Positions 34,186 through 46,004 of a stretch of DNA of 64,000 nt are shown here, in pieces. Source of the DNA: Maratus speciosus (taxonomy: Eukaryota; Arthropoda; Arachnida; Araneae; Salticidae). Location: positions 443,474,619 through 443,538,618 of the forward strand of contig OZ010786.1 in NCBI GenBank assembly GCA_963932465.1. The letters run 5' to 3'. Positions within the stretch are counted from its first letter, which is position 1. Each line of letters opens with the position of its first letter. Below the pieces are notes generated by a model that did not search any database, was not told the DNA's origin, and worked only from the letters and a program-made list of their open reading frames with translations. A program made the position numbers and the translations under genes.

Positions 34186-35105
34186 GGGTAAATATCAGAA
34201 AATGTGAGATTTTGAAAATTTAAATCTTTTCAAAGCTTCTGATTTTTCTTTTTTTTTTTTGTGTTGGTTGAACAGTTGAATAAATGAATTTATATGTAAA
34301 ATTGTTAAAGTGTGAAGAGAATAATTTCATTTTTATGTAATTATAATTATGTGTTATTTTCTTGGCATATGAATGCCAGGATAATGACATTTTCATTCTA
34401 AAACATTTTTCACATTCTTGTTTTTTTTATTTTGAATCTAACATTTTAATTTTGTTTAAAGGAACTGTTACCTCTATAGTACCTCAAATTCAGTGCAATG
34501 TTCAGTTTTATTTGTAATTTATAGAAGCCAGGAAAATGACATAATAAAAGTCTATTCAATTTTTACAAAGCCTTTAAACACATTATTTTCAAAGAAATAC
34601 CTAAAAGATCTTGCTTGTAGCAGTTATTTTACTACTTCTGACTTTAACTATGTCAAGAACAAGAAGAATTACTCTGCAGCGGTATCTTTATACCTCATAA
34701 AGAACTAAAATGAGCAAGCAAGGACAATGACTTTCATTTTCAGTCACAATCATATTTTAATTATGGAAAACTATCTGTAAAATACAGAACTTGTTACCTT
34801 CCACATATATAAGGTATAATTATTAATTAGAAATTTTAAAAAAATCTAAAAAAAGATATTTGTACATGACAGTAGAAAGCCTTTTACTTAGCACACATCA
34901 CAGTGTGACATGCCAGGAAAATGACAATCTGAAATTTCAAGTCTTTTAATTGCTTTATTTTTGTGTTATTATGAATATAACATGTCATAAAAATACTTCT
35001 AAGAATATTTTTTATTAGAATGTAAAAATGAAAATTGCATTATATAACATTAAATAGAAATTTTATTGCGCGGACTGTAATTTCCGTATTTTGTGATATT
35101 GACCC
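34186..35105. mobile_element. TTAA-flanked element with repeated GCCAGGAAAATGACA
   Basis: After TTAA (34182-34185) comes GGGTAAATATCAGAAAATG, and before TTAA (35106-35109) its inverse, CATTTTGTGATATTGACCC-like. Inside, GCCAGGATAATGACA (34376), GCCAGGAAAATGACA (34528) and GCCAGGAAAATGACA (34913) repeat. TTAA targets suggest a piggyBac partner. The reading frame at 34493-34708 shows nothing recognisable. Confidence 0.6.
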
Positions 35106-35484
35106 TTAAATGCCAGTATTTTTAAAACTTATTACTTGCCTTTTTCTTCTGAGATTAAATAAAGGGAAGAATGATTAAGAATAATTTATTATATATTTAA
35201 TACTATGTATTTATTATAATTATGTAATGGATAGTAGATTTGAGCGTTGCGATTAAGCAGTTTTAAATAGCAAATCTGAAGATAAAATAGACTTTGCAAA
35301 GCAAAAATTCTTTTTGAAACATTTGCATCTTATGAGTATTATTTTCAGTCAATAACTTTTTTAAATTTCACAGTTTTTTATTTTTTATAAAGAGATTTAG
35401 AGAAAATGTATTTTTTTTGTTTATTCATCCGTATGTTTTTTTTTTTTTTTCAAATTATATTACATTTACTGTCCCATTATTGTT

Positions 35485-36585
35485 CCCAGCAAAGAAAGAA
35501 ACAGTGGGCCATCAGCTGGAAAAAAGGTGGCAGCCAGCAGTGCTATTAGCGGTAAAGTGCAAGGGTGCAATTACTTAAACCTGTCGAAAAGTGTCCAAGC
35601 CGAATGCAGATGGCCCATCAGTGATGGCCAACAGCAGGCCAACATTGGCATGCCATCACATTACTTCAATCCGGCACTCTTCCTGCAGTGCTAGCACCTA
35701 TCCCGATGTTATTCCTTTGCTGACCCAGCACTTTCCCTTACAAAGATTTCTTATAGAATTCTATAAAAAAAAGTATTATATAATTATGGCTCTTTTTTCT
35801 ATAAGCTAGTTTCATCAAGAGCTATGGAAACATCTGTAGAAGTGTCTCTAATAGAAATGTCTATAGAAATATTTAAACTACATGTGGTCACCCTCCCAAG
35901 TACTGGCTGCGTTCGATGCTGCTTGGTTTTCGTGATCGGACATGAACAAGTGCTTTCAGCGCACGCTACGTTTGCTCGTAGTTTTTAAGCTCTCATTACA
36001 CTATTTCAAGTTTGTTTCTTTTGTGATTTACGTTCCCAATCATTAAACTGGTATAGAAATCATATGTATTTTATACGCTTTTTTTTTTGTTATTGATTTT
36101 GAACTGCGTAAATTATGAAAACCGAAATCCTTTGTAACCTAGTAAAACCAGATTTAAGGAGAGAAAAAATGTGCGTTGAAATAAAGAATTTATTTTTATT
36201 TATTCATTTACTTTTTTATTTTGTTGGTGGCAGTGGTGCTATATTTTTTACAGTTTCAAAAAAAATTAGCTTCACATCTTATATTGTGTTAAGATATTCA
36301 TTTCAGATTTGTATTCAAATACTCAATATCTTCGATATTCGCAGCGCCACCTAGCGTAAGTGTTCCAAGCAATAATACTGCAAAAGTTCGTGCACTTCCA
36401 TGTAGTGTTGAGCCAGCGCATGAGATAAAATGGATGCCCACCAGAATTTTATCTGATGATTTCCAACAGCAAAGTTGACTGAAGATGTCCAGCAGTTGTC
36501 ATGCAGTGGTAGACCATCAGCCAGCACTTCTCCATCATTGCCAGCACCTATCTTGCTGCTGGCCAGCAATTTCCTCTTTGCTGGG
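35485..36585. mobile_element. Element with CCCAGCAAAG ends, possibly hAT
   Basis: Left end CCCAGCAAAGAAAGAAACAG and right end, inverted, CCCAGCAAAGAGGAAATTGC are related. Both ends are rich in CCAGCA words (GGCCATCAGC, TGCCAGCACCTATC). Flanking 8-mers TTATTGTT and TTTATTTA are similar but not identical. The G+C-richer terminal 200 bp contrast with an A+T-rich middle. No transposase. Confidence 0.55.
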
Positions 36586-37132
36586 TTTATTTAACTAAAA
36601 AATGCCACAGACTCTATAATCTACGAACTATAGTAACATTCATGCTATATTCATAAATACTTCATGGTTATTTTCTATGATCGGTGAATTTGTCACTGAT
36701 ATTTACACACACGCATACAGCCACAAGCTTACATAAATGTCACAAAATTTGGTGATATTTGACAATATATCAAAAAATTTGGCAGAAGTTAAACGTCGCC
36801 AAATATCATCAAAATCTCAAAAAACGAAGGGATTTTCCCTCTGAATCGACAAGTGTGGAGTAATTCATTCTTTGATACACTATGTTAAGTAAAATGCGTG
36901 TAATTTATCGACAAACTTAGTGAAATTACCTTTTTCTGGTTAATTAAGAAACTATTATATTATTATTTATGGAGATTTTATAAATACTCTTTCAATTCCT
37001 GAATTAAAAAAGTAGCGTACATTAGTTTTCTTTTCGCTTTGAAGAAGATTTCAAGATCCTTATAGTAAAAATCACAGAAACACCTTAAGTGTACATATTT
37101 AAAAATAATGAAACAAACAAACAAACAAAAAG

Positions 37133-37540
37133 TTGGAATTTGTACGTCAAACGTGGCAAATGATGTGCGTTCGTACTATAACTTGTTTTATATATATATA
37201 GTTTGCACCGCATATTGTACTGAATGTATATTTTAGTGCATTTCATTAGTGTATATGAATTTCATTTTGTTCGAAAGGCTGTAACATCATTAAAATGCAC
37301 TTGAAATAATTTTTTCCCATTGGCCGTAATGCTACGGAAAACTTTGACTGTCCCTGTGATTAAACTATACATACGATTTTCAAAAAAATTGAAATGACTC
37401 AAGAAAATTTTACAACAATTATATATTTTTAATTTCAGACCATTCGGTTGGGTAGATTTTGCTCTGTTATATGCGGACGGATGGACAGACAGACGGACTG
37501 TAGATGCTACCTATTTATATAACTACGAACGCATCTAAAA
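37133..37540 (+). repeat. Dispersed repeat block 1, copy A
   Basis: Shares with 41151 and others the phrases TTGCACCGCATATTGTA, ATTTTGTTCGAAAGGCTGTA, CACTTGAAATAATTTTTT, TTTTGCTCTGTTATATGCGG, ACAGACAGACGGAC and TATTTATATAACTACGAACG. Copy A lacks the palindromic MITE that sits in copy B, and so shows the empty site (GACCATTCGGTTGGG). Confidence 0.75.
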
Positions 37541-37639
37541 ATATGTTTATTTATCAATTAACTTTGAATTATCTCTACAAAACAAAATAAAATCAAAAGG
37601 AATAAATTGTAAATAACCACTTGTTCTTTTTGTGGGAAT

Positions 37640-37835
37640 CGTTAGGCATGAAACAAAATCCAAACGGATAAAAGACATTTTCAGTAACGAAAATCCTTAG
37701 GTAACTATATAAATTTTATTTTGTGCCCTTTAAAAGTATCTCAAGTCCGATTATTTCTCTCTTTATCTTCATAAATCGTCTTTGAGGACAAAAGGGACAA
37801 ATAGAAACATATTTTATTTCTTGTTAAAGTCCTTT
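37640..37835 (+). repeat. Dispersed repeat block 2, copy A
   Basis: Shares AATCCAAACGG, ATATAAATTTTATTTTGT, TATTTCTCTCTTTATCTTCA and the GACAAATAGAAA-TAT phrase with 42000, 47757, 52478 and 54700. It follows block 1 as in copies B and D. Confidence 0.65.
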
Positions 37836-38659
37836 AATTATACAATACACCTTTACGAGTTCGTAATGCTGTTGTGTGTTTAGTATTTATTTAAAAAATT
37901 GTAATGCCGCTACAAGCACCAAAATTTCAGGGTATTTTTACGTGATATTGAAGTAGTTAATTTTTTTTTATTTGGATATATTTTGGCAAAAAACGTACAA
38001 TGGGTAGGTATTAAATTGATATTTAAAAAAACTAACACCGAATAATATTTCATCGCGCACAAGATATCTTATGAAATTTCATGAGATTTGAATAAATTTT
38101 ATCTTAAATTTAACATAATAATTTGGGATGTAATTTGAACTAAAACTTGTATAAATGTTTAATTAGATGACGATTATTAGTTTTTAATTTTAACAAACAG
38201 TAAAATCACGAAGTTTTATATACAATCAGGTATCACATTATACTTTTTTTCATGCTAAACACAGCTGCATAATTCTAGCTCATTTTCATGATTACATGAA
38301 CATTTAAGAAGGGTAAAAATTCTGAAGGTTTACTTCAAACGGTTTCGGATCTATTACACGCGGTAACGTAAAAAATGCAAGCGCATTTTAAATAAAAAGC
38401 TGCTTGTATTTTTAAAGGATAAAAATGACAATAAAAGAAACAAAACTACTAACTAAGCAATATGTCTAGTAATTAAAATTAAATCAGATGATAGTTTAAT
38501 TTGATAAATATAAAATAGTTTGTAAAATGCTTCAGAATATACAGAATGTATGAACTTGCGTCAAAAATAAATAAATAGGGAATGTATCACTTACTTTTGA
38601 AAATAAAAGAATGTAATTTATAATTTTGTTTCGCATTGATTTTCAGATTAATTAAATAT

Positions 38660-39300
38660 ATACATTTCATAAAATTAAATCATTTTTTGCAAATTATATT
38701 CGCTTATTGAACGTAAGCAGCTTTTCAATGCAATTTAAAATTTCCACTTTCACACACTACAAAATTCTCTTTCTTTGATTTCTGCAAGTTTTTAAGTTTG
38801 TAGCATAAATCAAGCTCTTTGAGCATCTAAGTTAAATTCTTTTACAGCTTTTTCTCTTTCTTTATACCATGGAGCTATGAAGGAGAGGAGTAGACATTTT
38901 AGTCTTCTACTGTGGAAAGCGTTGAATCCGAAAAACGAGTTATTTCCCCCTCTCCTGCGCCTGCCATATTTGACTTTGAGCGATATTTTATAAAATTAAA
39001 TCACTTTATGCAAACTATGTTCTCTTATTGAGCGTAAGAAGCTGCTTTTCAATGCAATTTAAAATTACACTTTCACGCACTACAAACTTCTTTGATTTCT
39101 GCAAGTTTTTATGTTTGTAGGATAAATCAAGCTCTTCGAGCATCTAAGCTAAATTATTTTACAGCTTTTCTGTTTCTTTATATCATGGAGCTACGAAGGA
39201 GAGGAGTAGACATTTCAGTCCTCTACTGTGGAAAGCGTTGAAAACGAAAAGCGAGTTCTTCCCCCCTCTCCTGCGTCCGCCATATTTGACATTGAGCTAT
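38660..39300. repeat. Two tandem copies of a ~323-bp unit
   Basis: CATAAAATTAAATCA-TTT (38667) recurs as TATAAAATTAAATCACTTT near 38990. Both units hold CTTTTCAATGCAATTTAAAA, TTTGATTTCTGCAAGTTTTT, GAGCATCTAAG, GGAGAGGAGTAGACATTT and CTCTACTGTGGAAAGCGTTG. An inverted fragment of the last part (TGGAGCTATGAAAGAAAGGA on the minus strand) follows near 39830. Confidence 0.8.
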
Positions 39301-39854
39301 AGAAGAGTAATCAGCAGTTTCAAGTGGAAGATGCGGCGAAATATGACAGACTTAGGAGTAAGAACCGCTGTGTGTGAAAGCTAACGAAAAAGACAAGCTT
39401 CCGCGGTGCATTCCTCATTTTTTTTACAGACCGGTAGAGTGACATAATGCTCTTTTCGTACAACTACATTAGTGTATTCAAGCATAACGTAACTCTATCG
39501 GTCTTTAAAAAAGATACGCGTTAAGCACTGCCATAGCCTTCCTTTCGTTAGACTCTGCTGTGTGTCAAGTGACGTCATTTATGTCTATTCAACCGCCCCT
39601 GAGATTTAGGCCTGAGCGCTGACACAAAAATGGCGGCTGCCGTAGGCGGATTTTTTTGTTAACATATGTACGGTCCCTTAAATTTACACATCAGTATTAT
39701 ATAAGAGATTTATTTGGCTGCTTAATCTCAGAAAAATAAAGCGGAAGAAACTTTTAAAAATTATTCGTACAAAAATGCAAAAGACCGTACACACGCTGAA
39801 AAAATCCGCCTTCTACTCCTTTCTTTCATAGCTCCATGCTTTAAATCCATTATT

Positions 39855-40390
39855 TATCCACTTTATTGGCTGCTTCGAGAGCATTCTGTCCTATACTAAA
39901 ACCACACTCAGGAGTCACAGGGAATGAATTAGCTGATACCATGGCAAAAAAGGCAGTAGAGGACAGTAATGTCACATCATACATCCTTCCACACCCGGCT
40001 TCTCATTCGAAATATAAACTAAAACAGAAAATAAAAAATGAATGGCAGCAAAGATGGGACAATGAAAACTCAGGCTGCCACACGCATAACTTATTACCAA
40101 GTGCTCCCATTCAGTTTATCGTGAATAATCGTTATCTTTTTTCTTTTCTTCACAAAGCACGGCCCTTATCAGAAATATCTTTATGACACAGGTAAACGTG
40201 GTTCCCCTCTTTGTGTATGTGGTCTCCCATCCATTGTCCTCTGACAACATATTACCACGTTAAAAAACACAGAAGTACGACGATTCCGCATTGCCTTAAT
40301 TATATTAGTGAAAGTCCTGTTCTCATGAACAGAATATCAGCACTAATAAATTTTATTGAGAAAAATGAAGTCAATTTTTGAAATAATTAT
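39855..40390 (+). pseudogene. Jockey-type LINE fragment: RNase H and C-terminal end
   Basis: The frame 39866-40186 has HSGVTGNELADTMAKKA, the RNase H motif around the late catalytic Asp, then the conserved downstream WQQRWDNE. After a frameshift near 40185, another frame gives CVCGLPS, part of the C-terminal cysteine-histidine knuckle, then RRFRIALI. The reverse transcriptase and endonuclease are missing, as expected for a 5'-truncated LINE copy. No poly(A) tail or target duplication could be fixed. Confidence 0.72.
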
Positions 40391-41150
40391 CCATACCTCT
40401 CGGACACTTCTTGAGATGCTGATTTATGGATTTCTTTTGTTATCTTCTTTTCTTCCATTGTAAATAGTTTTCATATATATTCATTAATTATTATTATGAT
40501 AATTATTTTTACTATTATTGGTATTATAGTTATTATAAGTAGTGCTTTTGTTACTATTTTTTTGTATTTATTATAAATCGCCATGATTTGAACCACACAG
40601 CTATATTGGAAATCTTACAGTTTTTTGAGTTACTAAAGCATAAATAGAAACATTCACCAATCTTTTTTAAAAACTGCTGTCTTATGGATGGACTAACAAA
40701 AGGGTCTTGGCTGTCCGTAGGAAAATACTTCATCAGGCTTACAGCTTGGAGCTACGGTTCGGATTTCACCTCCCCCCCCCCCCCCCCTTAAGCTAAAATC
40801 CTTTTCATAATATTTAGCCTTTCATTGACACAACTGATTCATTCGCAGCATTTCTGCAATTAATTTGTTTGAGACTGAGATTTTAAGTCACAATTTCAAA
40901 ATTATTGAATTAAACGATTCGTTCGAATTTTAAGTTCGACCTCCGAGGCAGTGGAAAATAATTTAATAAAGGATTATCCGAAAAATCTTTGAATATTTTC
41001 TTGATAGAATCCGTTACAGGTAGCGGCATCGTATAATTGTGTTTATTTGATTTTGCTTTTCTGGCATGTACACGAAGATTTTGGAATATTTGGGTAAAAA
41101 TCATTCATTGGTTCACTGTAATTCCAGCGTTTATTTATAAAAAAAAAAAG

Positions 41151-41808
41151 TTGGAAATTGCACGTCACACGTGGTAAATGAGGTACGTTTATACTATAAC
41201 TAGCTTTATAAATATTTTTTGCACCGCATATTGTAATGAATGTATATTTCAGCGCAATTCATAAGTGCATATCAATTTCATTCTGTTCGAAAGGCTGTAA
41301 CATTTATAAACTGCACTTGAAATAATTTTTTCCCCATTGGCTGTAATGTAATGCATCATTTTCGACTGGCCCAGTAATTAAACTATTCATCCAATTTTCA
41401 TAAAATTTGAAATGACTCGACAATATTTTGCAACAATTATATATTTAAAATTTTAGACCATTCACTGTAAAAAAAAACGGACTAAAAAACGGAAATACTA
41501 CTGGCAATCTAGACGCCAGTACTATTTCCGTTTTTTACGGAATTTTTACCCATAAATTACAGAAAATTTTCCGTTTTTCTGATTAAAAACGGAAAATTTT
41601 CTGTAATATATGAGTAAAAATTCCGTAAAAAAACGGAAATAGTACTGGCGTCTAGATTGCCAGTAGTATTTCCGTTTTTTAGTCCGTTTTTTTTTACAGT
41701 GTTCAGTTGGGTAGTTTTTGCTTTGTTATATGCGGATGGGCAGACAGACAGACGGACCGAACGACGGCTATAGGTGCTACGTATTTATATAACTACGAAT
41801 GCACCTAA
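41151..41808 (+). repeat. Dispersed repeat block 1, copy B
   Basis: Same order of phrases as copy A (37133), including TTCTGTTCGAAAGGCTGTAA, CAGACAGACAGACGGACC and TATTTATATAACTACGAATG. It is split at 41463 by a palindromic MITE. Confidence 0.75.
41463..41701. mobile_element. Perfect-hairpin MITE (239 bp)
   Basis: The element starts CACTGTAAAAAAAAACGG and ends with the exact inverse. Nearly the whole length folds on itself around 41582: ACTACTGGCAATCTAGACG on the left faces CGTCTAGATTGCCAGTAGT on the right. Comparing with copy A, the target is CCATT-CAGTTGGG, with TT on both sides as an apparent 2-bp duplication. Near-identity of the arms indicates recent gain or ongoing correction between arms. 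Confidence 0.88.
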
Positions 41809-41999
41809 AAATGCCCAAATAGCTTTACACGTTTTACACTTTTCAATTTTAGTATAAAAGTTTTCCTGCTTACAACAATTTGGCCAAAATTTACATATGT
41901 TTAATATCAAATAAATTATATCAAATTTAAGAGTAAAAGAATGTGAAAAGAAACCCGTAAATATATGTTTCATTATTTTGTTTGAAAATTAGAGCTTAA

Positions 42000-42345
42000 A
42001 CACAATCCAAATAGCTTAAAGAAATTTTAAGTAACAAAAACATTTACTATATAAATTTTATTTTGTCTCTTCAAAAAAAGATCTCAAGCCGGCTTTTTTC
42101 GTTCTTTATCTTTATAAAATGTCTAGAGCGAAAAGAAGACAAATATAAATATATTCTCTTGTTTGATAAGATATTTTCAGAAGACAGAGACACTATCTTT
42201 AATACTGTATGGCAAACTATCTAAAGATAATATTTAAGTAGGAAGTAGGACGTAGTTTTCTGATCTAAGAAATTCTGCAGCTAAATCTATTCCGCAAAAA
42301 AAGCCTGATATTTCCAAGGAATTGACTTTTAATTTATCATAGGCG
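42000..42345 (+). repeat. Dispersed repeat block 2, copy B
   Basis: Carries ACAATCCAAATAGC, ACATTTACTATATAAATTTTA, CACTATCTTTAATACTGTATG and the GCAGCTAAATCTATT phrase also seen, changed, near 48195 and 52873. Confidence 0.7.
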
Positions 42346-42724
42346 TCTTATTTATAATTTTGTCTAAAACAAAACGCATAAATGAAAGGAATAAATTAAC
42401 CCTTAAAAATTTACTTTTCGCATTTATGTTTATTTATAACACCATATTGCGAAACACCTAAGTATATTTAAGTATGATATTTTTTAAAATTATTATTAGT
42501 GTACATTTAAGTATACATTAGTGTACATTTAAGTCCATTCAAAAGTTATTTTTAATTTATTAAAAAAAAACAGAAATAATGCTTTTGAATTAATTAAAGT
42601 AGCAATTTTTTCATTCATTTAAACTTATTCGCAATTTATTTTGTAGAGTATTAAAAAAATATTCTCATCTAAAACAAATTTTAAAAAAATTTTAAAATTT
42701 TAATTTTAACATTTAAAGTATATA

Positions 42725-43328
42725 CAGGGTGTATCTGAAATGCTTCAACAAATTTAGGGGGATGATAGAACTCATCAAGAACAACAAAAAATACAATGGC
42801 ACATGGGCTCGCAAATGACGTTTAAAGGGTGAAAATTGCAAAACTAATAAAAATAAAGAAATCTCGCATGCTGATTTTCAGTAGAACTAGCTAGTAGCAC
42901 GAAGCTGGTTTTCCTTTCACTTTGTGCATATCCGGTCAGAAAGAGATAACAAAAACTTGGAAGAAAGCCAAACAAATCTGTGAGCAGGAATCCACGTATG
43001 CAGGACTCCCGAAGTCTTCGAGCGAGTCCGCCAGTCGTTCCTCCGTAGATGTACTCTGTGTAATAATGTTCGCTGTCGACATTTTGAACAATTGTTGTAA
43101 AATAATTGTTTTCTCTGGACATCACGAGCAAAGTTTTACATATTGTGTGAAACAAATGATTTTCTGGAGTGTTTCTTTCTTGTCTCAGTTTGTCCATTTC
43201 CAGACGCATTTTCTCGATTTTCATCCTTTAAACGCCATTTGCGACCCCATGTTTCATTGCATTTTTTGTTCGTCTTCATATGTACCCTCATCCCCCTAAG
43301 TTTGTTGAAGCATTTCAGATACACCTTG
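42725..43328. mobile_element. mariner-type MITE with a G+C-richer, codon-like core
   Basis: Ends CAGGGTGTATCTGAAATGCT and its inverse (AGCATTTCAGATACACCTTG), then TTCAACAAA-TTAGGGGGATG on each side, with TA flanks (42723-42724 and 43329-43330). The inverted repeats are about 130 bp. The core, about 42880-43200, is richer in G+C. Its minus-strand frame (42844-43224) begins MKIEKMRLEMDKLRQER, which looks like a coiled coil, and has no known transposase motif. It may be captured host sequence. Confidence 0.8.
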
Positions 43329-43329
43329 T

Positions 43330-44580
43330 ACTGTAGTCTAATTAACTTAAAAATCGATTTTATTAGAAAAAAGCAAATATTTCTTCTCAAATTTAATTAA
43401 AAATATAATATTCATATTTTACATCTAACAATCAAATTATGTCTTATAAAAATGTCTAATATGTAACAATTTTTATCGTCTATTACTCTACAACTGTTAA
43501 AACACCAATTATTATTTCATAACGACATTATCTCCCTGCAATTAATTTTAAATTTGTGAGTCTTCTGAACCAGAAGTTTATCAAACCTTACCCAATCCCC
43601 TCATTTGAAGAAATCCATATCTTCATTTTAAGCTCGTTTTCTATTAATCGCTCGTAGGCTGAAAGGTTAACATACTACTCGATTCGAAACGCACTGTCCC
43701 AGGTTCAACGCTAGGGTCATCCACGTATTAAAGAAAGAGTTGCTTTTTAAAGAAAAGCCTTTTTTTCAAATTACGGAGATTTTCTGTCCTAGAGAGGAAA
43801 AAAAAAGGAAATTTCTTCAATTGGCGGGTATTTTCTTTCTTATCACAGAGAAAAAAGAAGGGGATATTCTTCAATTCTCGGATATATCCCGGTAGCAGTA
43901 CTGCCAGGAAAATTTCCTTGAATTGAAGAAAGTATTTCTCAGAGTGTTGATTTATTTTATTTTATTTATTTACTTAGATTAAATTAATATAAATTTAAAC
44001 GATAAGATTTAAATGCACATAAGATTTGCTAATTTCCTCCAGGGTGTTCAAATTTTGCGTTTGTTAGTCTTATATGAGTATTTTATAATAATAAAGTATT
44101 TTTTTTTTTTTAATACAGAATTTTTTTTCGTATATTTAATGTTTAATCTTGAACTAAGTAAAATAACAATTACATTTTACTGATACATTAATTACACAAA
44201 ATAAACGATTGTTTCAATAAACTATTATTATTTTTCTTACAAAACAAAGACCGTTGCTTTAGAACTATCAATCTTTGGATAACATTGACTGAAGCCAAAA
44301 TATTACTAAAGTTGCCAATTTAAACGTTGATTTATTTACTTGTTTTCTCTCTTAATTTTGAATGGTCCTTATGACTATAGGAGTTTCTGCTATAGGATTT
44401 TGTGCAACTAAAAACTTTGAGACCAAGAGATATTTCTAAGAATTTTTTTTTAATGAAATATAAGTTTTGTCACAAACTATATAGCATGACCTTTTAAATA
44501 AATCAACGTTTACTTGAAAGGTGCCAAATATTAATAATATAGATGATACAAGTTTTAAAATATACATTTTATATAAATTT
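43330..44580. other. A+T-rich, local inverted words
   Basis: GAAATTTCTTCAATTGGCGG, ATATTCTTCAATTCTCGG and TTTCCTTGAATTGAAGAAAG (43815-43935) form direct and inverted copies of a 15-20 bp word. The possible SINE head lies before them. No coding. Confidence 0.5.
43645..43735 (+). repeat. Possible decayed tRNA-derived SINE head
   Basis: A tRNA-like layout is visible: GTAGGCTGAAAGGTTAA could be a decayed A box and CCAGGTTCAACGCTAGG a decayed B box, about 45 bp apart. No matching second copy, tail or target duplication was seen. Confidence 0.3.
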
Positions 44581-44582
44581 CC

Positions 44583-44620
44583 GAGTACTTTCGGTCTGCA
44601 ATCTCGCAGCCATCGTCAGA
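44583..44620 (-). ncRNA. Hammerhead-like core
   Basis: The minus strand reads CTGACGA, helix GGCTGC/GCAG-A-CC with a short loop GAGATT, then GAAAGTACTCGG. The core CUGANGA and GAAA are intact; helix II has one bulged A. The sequence around it is not otherwise recognisable. Confidence 0.5.
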
Positions 44621-44798
44621 GAATATTTTCATTAATTGCCGTCCCATTCATAAAAAGACACGTCACTTCGTTTGAAAAGGGATAGTTTATAATTCATATT
44701 ATTATTATTATTTGTCACATTTTAATTTTCTCACCACCGTGAATTGATATATCCCCTCACTAAACTACAGGTTTCACTACAGTAGGAGCATTATTTAA

Positions 44799-45009
44799 CC
44801 TCTTGATGGGCGGTGATGCCGTTATGGCATCACATAATTTTAATCCCTAATGGCCACATTGGCACCCGAATTTTTAATTGAAAATTTCACTTTTATTAAG
44901 TACACGAAAATGTACTTTTACTTGTTTACAAATAAATTTTCTTATAAATACTGGTGTCATTCAATTATTTCAACATTTTACGAATACAAGTACCTTGCCC
45001 CTGAAAGGG
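44799..45009. mobile_element. piggyBac-like MITE (TTAA-type), copy 2
   Basis: TTAA flanks at 44795-44798 and 45010-45013. The left end has CCTCTTGATGGGCGGTGATG and a hairpin GGTGATGCC/GGCATCAC; the right end is TTGCCCCTGAAAGGG. It is the best-kept of three copies (14035, here, 51670). Confidence 0.75.
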
Positions 45010-46004
45010 TTAAATTAATATAATTCTAGTGATTAAAACACTGAGTAATTTTTTATACTATCATGGGGTATATTGATATCTGTAACTATGGTTTTCATAT
45101 CGTGTTGGAAAAATAATCTTTTTTTAGCATTAAAAAAAAATTATAGCGAAATCAACATTACAATTTTGTCCTTTTGCTGGGTATTCAGGGGTTGAAGTAA
45201 ACGGTGAACTTTTTAAAGTTCATATTATGTAGTTTGTGAATGTCAAGGTGAAATATTCCATTTTGTCGTATATCTTTATTTATAAGTTTTGTTTTTAGTT
45301 AAGTTTAGTTTAGTTTTCTATTTAGTTTCTCCAACGACAAAAAGCAAAAATGAAGTAGTTGGGAAGATGTTTACTAATAAAAATATATGTTCTATTTTTA
45401 TCTAATGATGCTTTATGAGTATATTCTTAAAATATGTAAAATGAATTTTTTTTTAAATGCTTTCATTTTCCTCTTGATTTTAGTGGCTTCAGTATTGTTA
45501 TATCAAAATATCACACACACACACACAAAAACTTTATTTGAACAGACAGCCAAAAAAAGAAAGAACCTCTTATACATTTAATGCACTAAACTGTCCCAGT
45601 AATAAGCGAAAATAGTCATTTTATTTGAAATGGAGATAATGCTTTCTTTAAATTCATGTTTAAAAACAGGCTTAAGGAGGTCATCTCCATGCCGCAATTG
45701 TACCAAACTCTAAATTTTTCAATACGAACACATACATTTCACATAATACTTTGATTTTTTGCCGAATTTTAGCATAGGATGCTAAACGGGAAGCCTTTCA
45801 ATCAGGTAGTTCAGGAATTATGAAGATTTCAATTTTGGAACTCTTAATGTTAAAATAATTCGTAATCGTAGAAAACAGTTTAACATGCGAGCAGTTTTTA
45901 AACATAAGCTATAACTAACTGGCGGAATGAGCTGTCATTTTGGATAGTTGAAGCTTCTAGAATCAGTTTCTATTAAAAAATTCATAGTTTACAATTCATA
46001 TTGT

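Noticed and set aside
36115..36354. 79-codon frame with a hydrophobic middle
   Set aside because: It lies within the A+T-rich centre of the CCCAGCAAAG-ended element; the hydrophobic run reflects T-rich DNA and no motif is seen.
37484..37520. ACAGACAGACGGAC text as a separate microsatellite
   Set aside because: The same text returns at 41735 and 52395 in the same repeat context, so it is part of dispersed repeat block 1.
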